Below are positions 18,843 through 27,275 of a stretch of 64,000 nt of DNA, piece after piece. Below the pieces are notes generated by a model, which worked only from the letters and a program-made list of their open reading frames with translations, made no database searches and was not told where the DNA came from. Each line of letters begins with the position of its first letter. The first letter of the stretch is position 1. A program made the translations under genes and the position numbers. This DNA is from Treponema sp. (lineage in GTDB: Bacteria > Spirochaetota > Spirochaetia > Treponematales > Treponemataceae): the NCBI GenBank assembly GCA_017548565.1, contig JAFYZU010000023.1, positions 1-64,000 of the forward strand, written 5' to 3'.

Positions 18843-18851
18843 TTAATCTTA

Positions 18852-18880
18852 TTGAAATATCGCTTTTTTAATGTTATCCT
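18852..18880 (+). promoter_or_regulatory. Sigma70-type promoter candidate
   Basis: TTGAAA (18852-18857), a 17-nt spacer, then TATCCT (18875-18880), 22 nt before the ATG at 18903, which has its own GAGGTG RBS. Confidence 0.5.
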
Positions 18881-18902
18881 AAATTAAATAAAGAGGTGAA
18901 AA

Positions 18903-19139
18903 ATGATTTCAATTATTCTTGGCATTATTTTTATTGCATTTACAGTTTTTTCTGTTTTACCAATGGGACCGCTTAACTGGGGTGCAGACGTTATAAATTT
19001 TCTTAAGGGCTCAGTTCCTGTTCTTGCGGCATTTATCGGATTAATCTGTCTTTTTGTAGGTGCTGCAGATTTAAAAGATAAAAAAGAAGCAAAACTTGAA
19101 GAAAAAGCTGAAGAAGAAGCTTCAAAATCAGATAACTAG
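18903..19139 (+). CDS. Small two-helix membrane protein
   Basis: 78 residues. Two hydrophobic helices (about 2-20 and 35-55) flank a short loop with PMGPLNWGAD; the tail is a charged Lys/Glu coil (about 58-78). A GAGGTG RBS sits before the ATG. No family recognised; the helical hairpin with an acidic tail suggests a small membrane regulator or structural protein. Real-gene status rests on the RBS, promoter and clean topology. Confidence 0.6.
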   Translation: MISIILGIIFIAFTVFSVLPMGPLNWGADVINFLKGSVPVLAAFIGLICLFVGAADLKDKKEAKLEEKAEEEASKSDN

Positions 19140-19150
19140 TTTCATATATA

Positions 19151-19179
19151 TTGACTAAAGACTGAAAAAAATATAACAT
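19151..19179 (+). promoter_or_regulatory. rplM-rpsI promoter candidate
   Basis: TTGACT (19151-19156), 17-nt spacer, TAACAT (19174-19179; an overlapping TATAAC also fits). It gives a leader of about 110 nt before rplM. Confidence 0.55.
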
Positions 19180-19193
19180 ATCATACCCGTTAA

Positions 19194-19264
19194 ATATGCT
19201 TTAAGACTGCTCATCTTTTGGCATATAGCAGAATGAAACAGGATGCAGATGTTTTTTTTCTGCA
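19194..19264 (+). promoter_or_regulatory. Structured rplM leader, possible autoregulatory site
   Basis: The leader can form ATATGC/GCATAT (19194-19199 with 19221-19226) and TGCAG/CTGCA (19244-19248 with 19260-19264). L13 operons in other bacteria carry autoregulatory leaders, but the match here is only by position and pairing. Confidence 0.25.
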
Positions 19265-19293
19265 AAAAAAATTTTGATAATTAAGGGACTATC

Positions 19294-19722
19294 ATGGAAA
19301 CTATTTTCGTTAAAGAAAATGAACAGGCTCGCAAATGGTATATTATTGATGCAGCCGGAAAACCAATGGGAAGAGTTGCTGCAAAAGCGGCTTCTATTGC
19401 TCGTGGTAAAAACAAACCGACATTTACAAGAAATCAGTTGATGGGTGATTTTGTCATCATTATTAATGCAGATAAAGTTGCTTTAACTGGTGGAAAAGAA
19501 CAGAAAAAGATTTACTACCATCATACAGGTTTTGTAGGTGGACTTCGTGCTCACACTTATGAAAAATTGGCAGAAAAGCATCCGACAGATCCAATGAGAA
19601 TTGCTGTTGAAGGAATGCTTCCAAATGGTCGTCTTGGCCGCAAGATGATGGATTGTGTTAAGATTTACGCTGGTGCAGAACATCCTCACGCAGCACAGAA
19701 TCCTCAGCCGATTGAACTTTAA
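19294..19722 (+). CDS. rplM: 50S ribosomal protein L13
   Basis: 142 residues, full length for L13. Family sequence is plain: RKWYIIDAAGKPMGRVAA near the N-terminus, LTGGKEQKKIYYHHTGF in the middle, and VEGMLPNGRLGRKMM then YAGAEHPHAAQNPQ at the end. It binds 23S rRNA early in 50S assembly. An AAGGGA RBS precedes the ATG. Followed 16 nt later by rpsI, the conserved L13-S9 pair. Confidence 0.97.
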   Translation: METIFVKENEQARKWYIIDAAGKPMGRVAAKAASIARGKNKPTFTRNQLMGDFVIIINADKVALTGGKEQKKIYYHHTGFVGGLRAHTYEKLAEKHPTDPMRIAVEGMLPNGRLGRKMMDCVKIYAGAEHPHAAQNPQPIEL

Positions 19723-19738
19723 TTAAGGGGTGTAGAAA

Positions 19739-20131
19739 ATGGTAAAAAATATTGCTATTGGTACTGGTAGAAGAAAGACAGCAGTTGCTCGTGTTTTTGT
19801 TCGCGATGGTTCAGGAAAAATCGTAATTAACGGTAAAGACGCAAAGGATTATTTTGCATCTGCAGAACAGCTTCAGATTGTAAATCAGCCTCTCCTTGTA
19901 ACTTCAATGGGAAATAAATATGACATTCTTATTAACGTACAGGGTGGTGGTCTTAACGGACAGGCTGCTGCATGTTTGCACGGAATCTCAAGAGCTTTAG
20001 TTCAGATTGATCCTGATGCACGTACAGCACTTAAAGCTAACGGATATCTTACACGTGATTCACGTATGGTTGAACGTAAAAAGTTCGGTCAGCGTGGTGC
20101 CCGCAGAAGATTCCAGTTCTCAAAACGTTAG
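19739..20131 (+). CDS. rpsI: 30S ribosomal protein S9
   Basis: 130 residues. Signature features: GTGRRKTAVARVFVRDGSGK at the start, GGGLNGQAAACLHGISRALV in the middle and the basic tail ending RRFQFSKR, which reaches the P-site tRNA. Co-transcribed with rplM and closed by a strong terminator 25 nt downstream. Confidence 0.97.
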   Translation: MVKNIAIGTGRRKTAVARVFVRDGSGKIVINGKDAKDYFASAEQLQIVNQPLLVTSMGNKYDILINVQGGGLNGQAAACLHGISRALVQIDPDARTALKANGYLTRDSRMVERKKFGQRGARRRFQFSKR

Positions 20132-20156
20132 TCTGTTTCAGATTATATGTGTTACA

Positions 20157-20187
20157 AAGCGATCAGTTTTTCTGGTCGCTTTTTTTT
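20157..20187 (+). terminator. Rho-independent terminator after rpsI
   Basis: AAGCGATCAG (20157-20166), TTTTT-type loop, CTGGTCGCTT (20172-20181), one G-T wobble, followed by a T-run to 20187. Confidence 0.9.
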
Positions 20188-20210
20188 GTACTTGTATCTT
20201 GATGTTGTTG

Positions 20211-20238
20211 TTATCGGGCTTGACCCGATAATCTTTTT
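20211..20238 (+). terminator. Second hairpin, terminator-like or dispersed palindrome
   Basis: TTATCGGG (20211-20218) pairs perfectly with CCCGATAA (20224-20231) around CTTGA and is followed by TCTTTTTTT. It lies 24 nt after the rpsI terminator. Its TTGACC overlaps the -35 proposed for recX. Confidence 0.65.
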
Positions 20239-20249
20239 TTAAATAAAAT
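20220..20249 (+). promoter_or_regulatory. recX promoter candidate, leaderless
   Basis: TTGACC (20220-20225), 18-nt spacer, TAAAAT (20244-20249), then 6 nt to the ATG at 20256. No Shine-Dalgarno sequence is present. Confidence 0.45.
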
Positions 20250-20255
20250 AATTAT

Positions 20256-20861
20256 ATGATAATAAAATCGATTGATGAAACATCTTATCAGGGAATGTTC
20301 AAGGTCTGTCAGGAATCGGGAAATCCTTTTTTTATCCGCCAGGATTATCTTAAAACTATCATGATTGAAAATATTTCATCAGGACAGAATTTTAATGAAC
20401 ACGAGGATAATGAACTTCTTGATGCCGCTTTATCATGCATTGTTGAACTTAAAGCGGTTGAATATCTTGCAAGAAGTGAACAGTCAAGATTCGGATTGTA
20501 TCAGAAATTAATCAATAAAAAATATCAGAAGGTATATATTGAAAATGCGCTTGATTTTCTGGAAAAAAAGAATTATCTGAGTGACGAAAGATTTTCACGG
20601 GCCTGGATTCATTCAAGAATGCTCAATCATTGTGAAGGAAGAACAAAGCTTGTTAATGAGCTTATATCACGTGGAATTTCAAGAGAGATTTCTAAAAATG
20701 CCGTAGAGGAATTCTTTTCTGAAAATGATGAAGAAGCGTTGTGTAAAAAAGCCTGTGAAAAGTTTTTGAAAAAGGGAAAAAACGGTGAAAAACTTACTGC
20801 CGCTTTACTTAATTCGGGTTTTTCCTATAAAATGATTAAATCAATAAATGAAAGCCTTTAG
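20256..20861 (+). CDS. recX: Regulatory protein RecX
   Basis: 201 residues, all-helical, with the tandem three-helix repeats of RecX: AVEYLARSEQSRFGLYQKLI, then ALDFLEKKNYLSDERFSRAW and ELISRGISREISKNAVEEF. RecX binds RecA filaments and limits strand exchange. recA is not in the window. The N-terminal 65 residues are less conserved. It overlaps the following envelope gene by 14 nt, an unexpected partner for a recombination regulator. Confidence 0.85.
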   Translation: MIIKSIDETSYQGMFKVCQESGNPFFIRQDYLKTIMIENISSGQNFNEHEDNELLDAALSCIVELKAVEYLARSEQSRFGLYQKLINKKYQKVYIENALDFLEKKNYLSDERFSRAWIHSRMLNHCEGRTKLVNELISRGISREISKNAVEEFFSENDEEALCKKACEKFLKKGKNGEKLTAALLNSGFSYKMIKSINESL

Positions 20862-22095
20862 ATTTAAAACAATTGTTTCCATATTGTATATTTTTTTCTC
20901 TGCCTTGATTTTATGTCTTTTTTCATCTGTTGTTTTTCGTACGCAGCAGGAAATTTCCGTGGAAGAAAACAGGACGCTTCAGAAGGTCCCTTCGTTTACA
21001 ATCACCGGATTTTTAAATGGTGAATATCAGTCGCAGATGGAAAATTCAATCGGTGATCAGCTTTTATGGTCTTCGCAGATTAAATATGGCGTAAAGCAGT
21101 TTTACAATCATCTTACCGGGGCTGTCTCATCGCTTCAAAAAACTCATCCGGCGGAAGTAGAACCTTCAGAAAAAAATATCGTACAAAATGAAGATGAAAA
21201 TGTTCAGATAGATAAGGGCAGATATGTTTATAAGGAAGTAGTGGCAGATAAAATTTATAAGCTCGATGATTCGGGATATCTTGTTGAAAAACCGCATGCT
21301 CCTGAAGAATACTGCTTTGAGCTTTATGATCCTGCAATGCTTGCACGTGTTACTTATCCGAAATATCTTTTCTTTATAATGTCATCTGAATCAGCAGATT
21401 TCAATGATCTTCACAAATATAAAACGCTTGATTATATAAAAACTAAAATGCCTATGACCGGTTATTCCGAGCTCACCTATAATTCCTTTGATGAATATAA
21501 ACGTTATTTTTATCAGACGGATCATCACTGGAACTATAACGGTTCCTATCATGGTTATGTAAAAATCATGCAGATGCTTGAAGGTGATGATGTGGAGGTT
21601 GTAAAGCCTGTTTCAAGTCATACTTATGATGCGGTTTTTGAAGGGTCTTATGCACGCGATAATCTTTTACGATGTGCCAATCAGAAATTTCATGTGTATC
21701 TTTTTAATTTAAAGCCGTATAAAACTTATGTTAATGATGTGGAAAAGGAGTACGGCTTCCGTTCATGGTATGTTTCTGATGATGACTTTCCGCACAAGGT
21801 TTATTCGAATCATTACGGACTTTATTATGGCGATGACCGTGCAAAGGTTGTTTATGATTTTAATCAGCCGGAAAAAGAAAGCATTCTTATTCTTGGAACT
21901 TCTTTTACAAATGCAGTTAATGAGCTTATTGCGAGTCATTATAATAAAACACACGTGCTTGATTTCCGTCATTACAGGGAATGGTATGGTTATGATTTTG
22001 ATGTACAGAATTACATGACAGAAAATAAGCTTTCAAAGGTTGTAATCATCGGTAACATCAGCTCGCTTGGGTACAGGATTAAAAAAGAGGATTAA
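20848..22095 (+). CDS. DHHW/AlgX-AlgJ-like SGNH acetyltransferase component
   Basis: 415 residues. One N-terminal membrane helix (about 7-30) anchors a periplasmic domain. TDHHWNYNGSYHGY (near residue 230) is the DHHW signature and ILILGTSFTNAV (near 350) holds the likely Ser nucleophile of the SGNH-like fold used by AlgJ/AlgX. These proteins move acetyl groups, delivered across the membrane by an MBOAT partner, to exopolysaccharide or cell-wall glycan. The MBOAT gene follows after 2 nt, strongly supporting this pairing. The glycan target is unknown. Confidence 0.8.
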   Translation: MKAFRFKTIVSILYIFFSALILCLFSSVVFRTQQEISVEENRTLQKVPSFTITGFLNGEYQSQMENSIGDQLLWSSQIKYGVKQFYNHLTGAVSSLQKTHPAEVEPSEKNIVQNEDENVQIDKGRYVYKEVVADKIYKLDDSGYLVEKPHAPEEYCFELYDPAMLARVTYPKYLFFIMSSESADFNDLHKYKTLDYIKTKMPMTGYSELTYNSFDEYKRYFYQTDHHWNYNGSYHGYVKIMQMLEGDDVEVVKPVSSHTYDAVFEGSYARDNLLRCANQKFHVYLFNLKPYKTYVNDVEKEYGFRSWYVSDDDFPHKVYSNHYGLYYGDDRAKVVYDFNQPEKESILILGTSFTNAVNELIASHYNKTHVLDFRHYREWYGYDFDVQNYMTENKLSKVVIIGNISSLGYRIKKED

Positions 22096-22097
22096 AA

Positions 22098-23525
22098 ATG
22101 GTTTTCAGCAGTCTGTATTTTATATTTATATTTATTCCCGCTGTATGCATTATCTATTATGTACTGAAACTTTTTTTTCCACGAAAGCTTGCAGTAAGAA
22201 ATGTTTTTCTTCTGCTTTCATCTCTTTTTTTCTATGCATGGGGAGAACCTGTTTATATTTTTCTGATGCTTTGTTCCATAGCGGTCAATTATTTATGCGC
22301 CCTCTGGTTTGATAAAAGCAGGCATTCAAAACCGATTTTCATTTTCTGTGTTTTTTTCAATCTTTTCTTTCTGCTCTTATTTAAATATTCATCCTTTTTT
22401 ATGCGCAACATAAATCTTGTTTTTCACAGTGATTTTACGGTTCCGTCCTTTGCACTTCCGATCGGAATAAGTTTTTATACGTTTCAGGCGCTTTCTTATG
22501 TCATTGACGTATACAGAAAAAAAACAGAACCGCAGAAAAATATTTTAAATCTTGCGCTGTATATAAGTCTTTTTCCTCAGCTTATTGCAGGTCCTATTGT
22601 GCGCTATGTTGATATTCAGAAAGAAATATCTTCAAGAAATGAATCGCTTGAAAAATTTATAAGCGGTCTCAAAAAGTTCATGTTTGGGCTTGCATCTAAA
22701 GTTATTCTTGCAAACAATCTTGCTCTTGCGGCAGATAAGATTCTTAATTTACCGGTTTCAGATATCAGCGGGATTCCGTGTGCAGTAATGTGGCTTTCTG
22801 TAATATCATATGCACTGCAGATTTATTTTGATTTTTTCGGTTACAGTCTGATGGCTGCCGGTCTTGGTGAAATGTTCGGATTCACTTTTCCTAGGAATTT
22901 TAATAATCCATACTGTGCGTCGTCGATTACTGATTTCTGGAGAAGATGGCATATTACGCTTTCGAGCTGGTTCCGTGATTATGTTTATATTCCGCTTGGT
23001 GGTAACAGGGTAAAGCCTCTTCGTCATGTTTTTAATATTCTTGTTACCTGGTTTCTTACCGGTTTCTGGCATGGTGAAAACTGGAATTTTATTTTATGGG
23101 GAGTTTATTATGCATTTTTCCTTATTCTTGAAAAGTATCTTTTTTTCAGAAAACCGTTGGAATCATCCTTCGGTAAAATTACATACAGAGTTTTCACTCT
23201 TGCAGTAATTCTTTTCGGCTGGCTCATTTTCAGAATAGAAAATTTTAATCAGTTTGGAGTTATCCTTAAAAAACTGTTTGTAAATGAAAATAATACGCTC
23301 TTTATAAATTACGTTACAGAGCATGCGGATGTTTCAAGCAAGTTTCTTTTCCTCATTCCTGCAATACTTTGTTCGCTTCCGTTAAATGGCATTCTTTTTT
23401 CAAAAAAAGATAAGTCAAAGACTGTATTTTTACTTGATACTCTTGCAGCCTTTGTTCTTTTTGTTTTGAGTGTTCTTCTGCTTGTTGCTTCGACTTATAA
23501 TCCGTTTATTTATTTCAGATTCTGA
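22098..23525 (+). CDS. MBOAT-family O-acyltransferase (AlgI-like)
   Basis: 475 residues, about ten or more membrane helices. MBOAT/AlgI signatures: YRKKTEPQKNILNLALYISL, FPQLIAGPIVRY, DFWRRWHITLSSWFRDYVY and TGFWHGENWNFILWG, the last holding the conserved catalytic His. It passes acetyl groups across the inner membrane to the DHHW partner encoded just upstream, for O-acetylation of an envelope polysaccharide. GAGGATTAAAA gives the RBS. Its stop is 1 nt from the stop of the convergent alpha-galactosidase gene. Confidence 0.9.
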   Translation: MVFSSLYFIFIFIPAVCIIYYVLKLFFPRKLAVRNVFLLLSSLFFYAWGEPVYIFLMLCSIAVNYLCALWFDKSRHSKPIFIFCVFFNLFFLLLFKYSSFFMRNINLVFHSDFTVPSFALPIGISFYTFQALSYVIDVYRKKTEPQKNILNLALYISLFPQLIAGPIVRYVDIQKEISSRNESLEKFISGLKKFMFGLASKVILANNLALAADKILNLPVSDISGIPCAVMWLSVISYALQIYFDFFGYSLMAAGLGEMFGFTFPRNFNNPYCASSITDFWRRWHITLSSWFRDYVYIPLGGNRVKPLRHVFNILVTWFLTGFWHGENWNFILWGVYYAFFLILEKYLFFRKPLESSFGKITYRVFTLAVILFGWLIFRIENFNQFGVILKKLFVNENNTLFINYVTEHADVSSKFLFLIPAILCSLPLNGILFSKKDKSKTVFLLDTLAAFVLFVLSVLLLVASTYNPFIYFRF

Positions 23526-23526
23526 A

Positions 23527-25743
23527 TCAGATTTTTTCCATATAAATCAGGCGTCCCTGAAAATCGCCCCAGTCACGCTGGATTTTAATACCTGCATTCA
23601 TGATTGTTTTTCCGGAAAGAATATATTCATCGCATTTTTTCTGATACTGACCTTTATCAAGATAAGTAATCTTATAGGTAAAGTTTTCGTCCAGTCCCGA
23701 TGGTTTTATGATTCTGCTTTTACAGCCCGGATGATTCAGAACCTGAACAAAGGTTAAAAGTGCTTTTTTCTTATCTTTGCTTACCGAAAGCCAGCAGTCA
23801 ATTTCTTTGTTTGTCTGATAACTTTCAATCCTGTAATAATCACCGTTTCTTATTAAATCACTGTATTTTTTGTAAAGTCCAATCTGCAGAGGAATCTGAC
23901 TTCGCTCTTCTTCTGAAAGCTTTGTTATATCCAGCTCATAGCCGAAGGTTCCGCTTAAAGCCACGTAACCTCGTGTTTTAAATGGAGTAGTTCGTCCGAC
24001 AGCATGATTAGGGCATACCGAAACATGAGCACCCATTGTTGAAAGCGGATAAATCAAGGCTGTTCCTTCCTGAATGCTCAACCTTTCTATAGCGTCAGTG
24101 TCATCAGAGCACCAGATCTGCGGGCTGTAATAAAGCATTCCCGGATCAAAGCGTGCGCCTCCTGAAGAACAGTTTTCAAGAAGAAGATCCGGAAAATCAG
24201 TAATAAGCTTTTCCTGCATTTTATAAAGTGCAAGTACATATCTGTGATAGAATTCACCGGTTCTGTCTTCTGGTAAATCAAGGGAAGCTGCATCTGTGAT
24301 CTGGCGGTTCATATCCCATTTTACGTATTCAATGTTCGCACTTTTTAATACATTTTTAATCTGATTATAAACGTTATCAAATACTTCTTTTCTTGTAATA
24401 TCCAGAATAAGCTGATTTCTTGAAAGCCCGGGTTTTCTTCCCTTAATTTGAATTGCCCAGTCCGGATGAGCGCGGTATAAATCTGAGTCAGGACAAACCA
24501 TCTCAGGTTCAAACCATATTCCGAATTTCATTCCAAGTCTGTTTATTTTATCCGTAAGATATTTTAAGCCGCCGGGAAGCTTTTCTTCGTTTACAACCCA
24601 GTCACCAAGGCTGCAGTTGTCCGTATTTCTTTTTCCGAACCATCCGTCGTCCATTACAAGCATTTCGATTCCGTCTTTATGCGCTTCTTCTGCTATGCGT
24701 AAAAGCTTTTCTGTATTGAAATCAAAATAGGTTGCTTCCCAGTTATTGATTAAAACAGGGCGCATGGATTTTCTGTATGGACTTCTTATCAGATGTTCGC
24801 GGTAAAGGTCGTGGAAAGCATGGGTCATCCCGTTTAAGCCTTTGTCAGAAAAAACTAAAACTGCCTGCGGAGTATAAAAGGTTTCACCGCTTTCAAGCTT
24901 CCAGCAGAAATATTCACTGTTTATTCCAATTACCATCCGTACAAAATCAAACTGATTAAGCTGCGCCTGTGCAATAAAATTTCCTGAATAGATGAAGTTG
25001 AGGGCATAAACGTCTCCTCTGTTGAAACCGGCATTGTGTTCTAAAAGTGCAATGAACGGATGCTCCTGATGACTTGAAACTCCTCTGTTCGAAGAAGCAG
25101 ACTGTTTTCCCATGTGAACAGGATGTCTGTCAAAATGACGTTCCCGTGCCCAGCTTCCGTGGAGTGTAAGAACATCATAATTATTATTATCTAAATCAAA
25201 GGAAGCAGAGTATGCTTTCTTTATATAAAAGCAATGCTCTTTGTCAGTATTTTTAATTGAGAAAGAACGGACAATCGCATCTGTATCGTTAAATACTGTG
25301 TAGTAAAGCGTTACCTCTGCACCTAGAATTTTATCTTCCGTAACAATCTGCAGGGTTTCGCTCTGATTTTTATCGGCAAAAACAGACGGTAAATCCGGAA
25401 GCTTTTCAGTGCCTTTTATGATTGAGTGTGATTTATATGTAAGTTCAATGGCGTTGTTTCCGTTCTCATCTGAAACTGCGAGTGAGGTTTCACGAAAATC
25501 TCCAAGTCCATCTGTAGGAAGCTCTTTAAAAAACATATCCTCAAAAGAAAGTTTTTCGCGTTCAATTGCAGAAGGCCCGTATGGAATTTCATCTGAACGT
25601 GTCAGATAAAAAACATCATCTTCTTCGCCGATTTTTGAACCGTAATAACAGTGGCAGACGATTCCCCGGTAAACTGCCATTATGTAAACAGAGTTTTTGG
25701 TTTCAAGGCGGAATGTCATGTTTTTTTTATTGAACTTAATCAT
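23527..25743 (-). CDS. Alpha-galactosidase, GH36
   Basis: 738 residues, full GH36 length with N-terminal beta-sandwich, TIM barrel and C-terminal beta domain. Motifs: MDDGWFGKR (364-372), KWDMNR with nucleophile Asp477, LENCSSGGARFD (522-533) and SDDTDAIERL with acid/base Asp548. It releases alpha-1,6-galactose from raffinose-type sugars or galactomannan oligosaccharides. No signal peptide, so cytosolic. AGGAG lies before the ATG. It follows the GH130 gene by 40 nt in the same operon, pointing to galactomannan oligosaccharides as substrate. Confidence 0.93.
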   Translation of the reverse strand: MIKFNKKNMTFRLETKNSVYIMAVYRGIVCHCYYGSKIGEEDDVFYLTRSDEIPYGPSAIEREKLSFEDMFFKELPTDGLGDFRETSLAVSDENGNNAIELTYKSHSIIKGTEKLPDLPSVFADKNQSETLQIVTEDKILGAEVTLYYTVFNDTDAIVRSFSIKNTDKEHCFYIKKAYSASFDLDNNNYDVLTLHGSWARERHFDRHPVHMGKQSASSNRGVSSHQEHPFIALLEHNAGFNRGDVYALNFIYSGNFIAQAQLNQFDFVRMVIGINSEYFCWKLESGETFYTPQAVLVFSDKGLNGMTHAFHDLYREHLIRSPYRKSMRPVLINNWEATYFDFNTEKLLRIAEEAHKDGIEMLVMDDGWFGKRNTDNCSLGDWVVNEEKLPGGLKYLTDKINRLGMKFGIWFEPEMVCPDSDLYRAHPDWAIQIKGRKPGLSRNQLILDITRKEVFDNVYNQIKNVLKSANIEYVKWDMNRQITDAASLDLPEDRTGEFYHRYVLALYKMQEKLITDFPDLLLENCSSGGARFDPGMLYYSPQIWCSDDTDAIERLSIQEGTALIYPLSTMGAHVSVCPNHAVGRTTPFKTRGYVALSGTFGYELDITKLSEEERSQIPLQIGLYKKYSDLIRNGDYYRIESYQTNKEIDCWLSVSKDKKKALLTFVQVLNHPGCKSRIIKPSGLDENFTYKITYLDKGQYQKKCDEYILSGKTIMNAGIKIQRDWGDFQGRLIYMEKI

Positions 25744-25783
25744 TAAAATCTCCTGTCTTAATCATACAGTATAAAAACAGAAA

Positions 25784-26803
25784 TTAAAACCTTCCTTCAT
25801 CCTTATCCCAGTATCCGAGTTCATTGTGATCTTTAATGTATTTTACCGTTTCATCAACTGTTGTAAAACATAATCCTGTGACTGTGTCGGCACATCCGTA
25901 GTAAATAGCAATTCGTCCGGTAGCAGCGTCGGTTAAAGCGGCAACCGGAAAGCATACATTCGGAACAAAGCCTGTCGTTTCATAAAGGGCTTCCGGTGTA
26001 AGCATGTAATCACCACAACGGTATTTTACTACTGAAGGATTGTCACGGTCGAGAATAGCGGCAGAGAAGGAATAGATGTAACCGCTGCAGGTCTGACATA
26101 CTCCGTGATAGAACATAAGCCATCCTTCATCAGTTTCAATAGGGGCTGGACCACAGCCGATTTTTAATCCCTGCCACCAGCCGTCTCCTCCTTTCTGCAT
26201 TACAAGTCTATGTTCACCCCAGTATTTTAAATCCGGTGATTGTGAAAGAAGGATGTCGCCGAACGGTGTATGACCGGAATCGCTTGGACGTGAAAGCATG
26301 ATGTATTTATTGTTTATTTTGCGCGGGAATAAAACTGCGTTACGGTTGAACGGTAAAAACGGGTTTTCCATTCGCGTAAAGTCTTTAAAATCTTTTGTAG
26401 AAGCAATTCCAATTGAAGCTCCGTCAAAATCACCGCACCACATGATGTAATAAGTGTCATCGATTTTTACACAGCGCGGATCGTAAGCATAAAACGGATC
26501 GTGAGGTTTTCCATCCGGATCATGCATATGGATTTTTTCACTCTGAAAATCCCAGTGGATGCCGTCATCTGAATCACCAAGATAAAGGAACGGACGTGCA
26601 TGAGCATCTTCTGAACGGAAAACACCCTTGAATTTTCCCTGATATGGAATTACTGCACTGTTGAAAATACGTCCCATACCTGGAAACGGATTTCTGTCTA
26701 TTACAGGATTTTCGCTGTATCGCCATATCGGAAGCCACCAGTCCTTTGGTTTATCCTGCCATGGAATGTTCGGTAAATTTTCACCATTTATGATTTTTGC
26801 CAT
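25784..26803 (-). CDS. GH130 beta-mannoside phosphorylase
   Basis: 339 residues, five-bladed propeller family. MGRIFNSAVIPYQGKFKGVF, SEDAHARPFLYLG and FYAYDPRCVKIDDTYY are GH130 signatures; Asp108 in YDPR fits the catalytic proton donor. Length suits the mannooligosaccharide phosphorylase subgroup rather than the longer mannosylglucose enzymes, but I cannot settle this by eye. It would convert beta-mannosides plus phosphate to mannose 1-phosphate in the cytosol. First gene of a two-gene operon with the alpha-galactosidase; GGAG RBS before the ATG. Confidence 0.88.
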   Translation of the reverse strand: MAKIINGENLPNIPWQDKPKDWWLPIWRYSENPVIDRNPFPGMGRIFNSAVIPYQGKFKGVFRSEDAHARPFLYLGDSDDGIHWDFQSEKIHMHDPDGKPHDPFYAYDPRCVKIDDTYYIMWCGDFDGASIGIASTKDFKDFTRMENPFLPFNRNAVLFPRKINNKYIMLSRPSDSGHTPFGDILLSQSPDLKYWGEHRLVMQKGGDGWWQGLKIGCGPAPIETDEGWLMFYHGVCQTCSGYIYSFSAAILDRDNPSVVKYRCGDYMLTPEALYETTGFVPNVCFPVAALTDAATGRIAIYYGCADTVTGLCFTTVDETVKYIKDHNELGYWDKDEGRF

Positions 26804-26838
26804 AATAAAATATCTCCTTAAAAAAGCAATGTAATTGT

Positions 26839-26867
26839 AGATTAATTAGCGGATACTCTGATGTCAA
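26839..26867 (-). promoter_or_regulatory. Promoter of the GH130-GH36 operon
   Basis: On the minus strand TTGACA (26862-26867), 17-nt spacer, TAATCT (26839-26844), 35 nt before the ATG at 26803. Confidence 0.6.
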
Positions 26868-26943
26868 TTAAAAAAAGTTGAAAGTATAAAAAATACGGAA
26901 TAACACTTAGTCATAATTTCATTTAAAAATTCAGATTGAACTA

Positions 26944-26973
26944 TTGACAAATAAAGCCTTATTGCTGTAAGTT
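26944..26973 (+). promoter_or_regulatory. Candidate promoter of the fatty acid synthesis operon
   Basis: TTGACA (26944-26949) is perfect; the -10 is weaker (TGTAAG at 16 nt or TAAGTT at 18 nt). The palindrome at 26985-27013 lies just downstream, near the expected transcription start. Confidence 0.45.
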
Positions 26974-26984
26974 TTAATTATACG

Positions 26985-27013
26985 AAATGACAAAAAGTGT
27001 AAAAGTGTCATTT
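26985..27013 (+). promoter_or_regulatory. Palindrome upstream of acpP, possible operator
   Basis: AAATGACA (26985-26992) and TGTCATTT (27006-27013) form a perfect 8-bp inverted repeat around 13 nt that contain a repeated AAAAGTG. It sits where a repressor of the fab operon could bind, or could form a 5' UTR hairpin. It does not match FapR or FabT sites as I remember them. Confidence 0.45.
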
Positions 27014-27038
27014 TAAATAATATTTCAGGAGAACTTAA

Positions 27039-27275
27039 ATGGACGAATTATTTGAAAAAATCAAAGGTTTAATTGCATCAAAACTCGATGTAGATGCAGC
27101 AAAAATTACAATGGAAGCAAATTTCAGAACAGATCTTGAAGCAGACAGTCTCGATACTTATGAATTGATTTATTCTATTGAAGAAGAACTTGGTGTTTCA
27201 ATTCCTGACGACAAGGCAAACGAATTTGAAACTGTCGGTGATGCATATAACTTCATTAAAGGTCAGTTAGCTTAA
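27039..27275 (+). CDS. acpP: Acyl carrier protein
   Basis: 78 residues, acidic four-helix ACP. The phosphopantetheine attachment site is Ser37 in EADSLDTYEL. CAGGAGAAC supplies the RBS. It carries the growing acyl chain for every Fab enzyme encoded downstream. Its stop overlaps the fabH start by one base (TAATG). Confidence 0.95.
   Translation: MDELFEKIKGLIASKLDVDAAKITMEANFRTDLEADSLDTYELIYSIEEELGVSIPDDKANEFETVGDAYNFIKGQLA

Noticed and set aside
19140-19293. Riboswitch before rplM
   Set aside because: Only short helices are visible and no known riboswitch core is recognisable; kept as a low-confidence leader structure.
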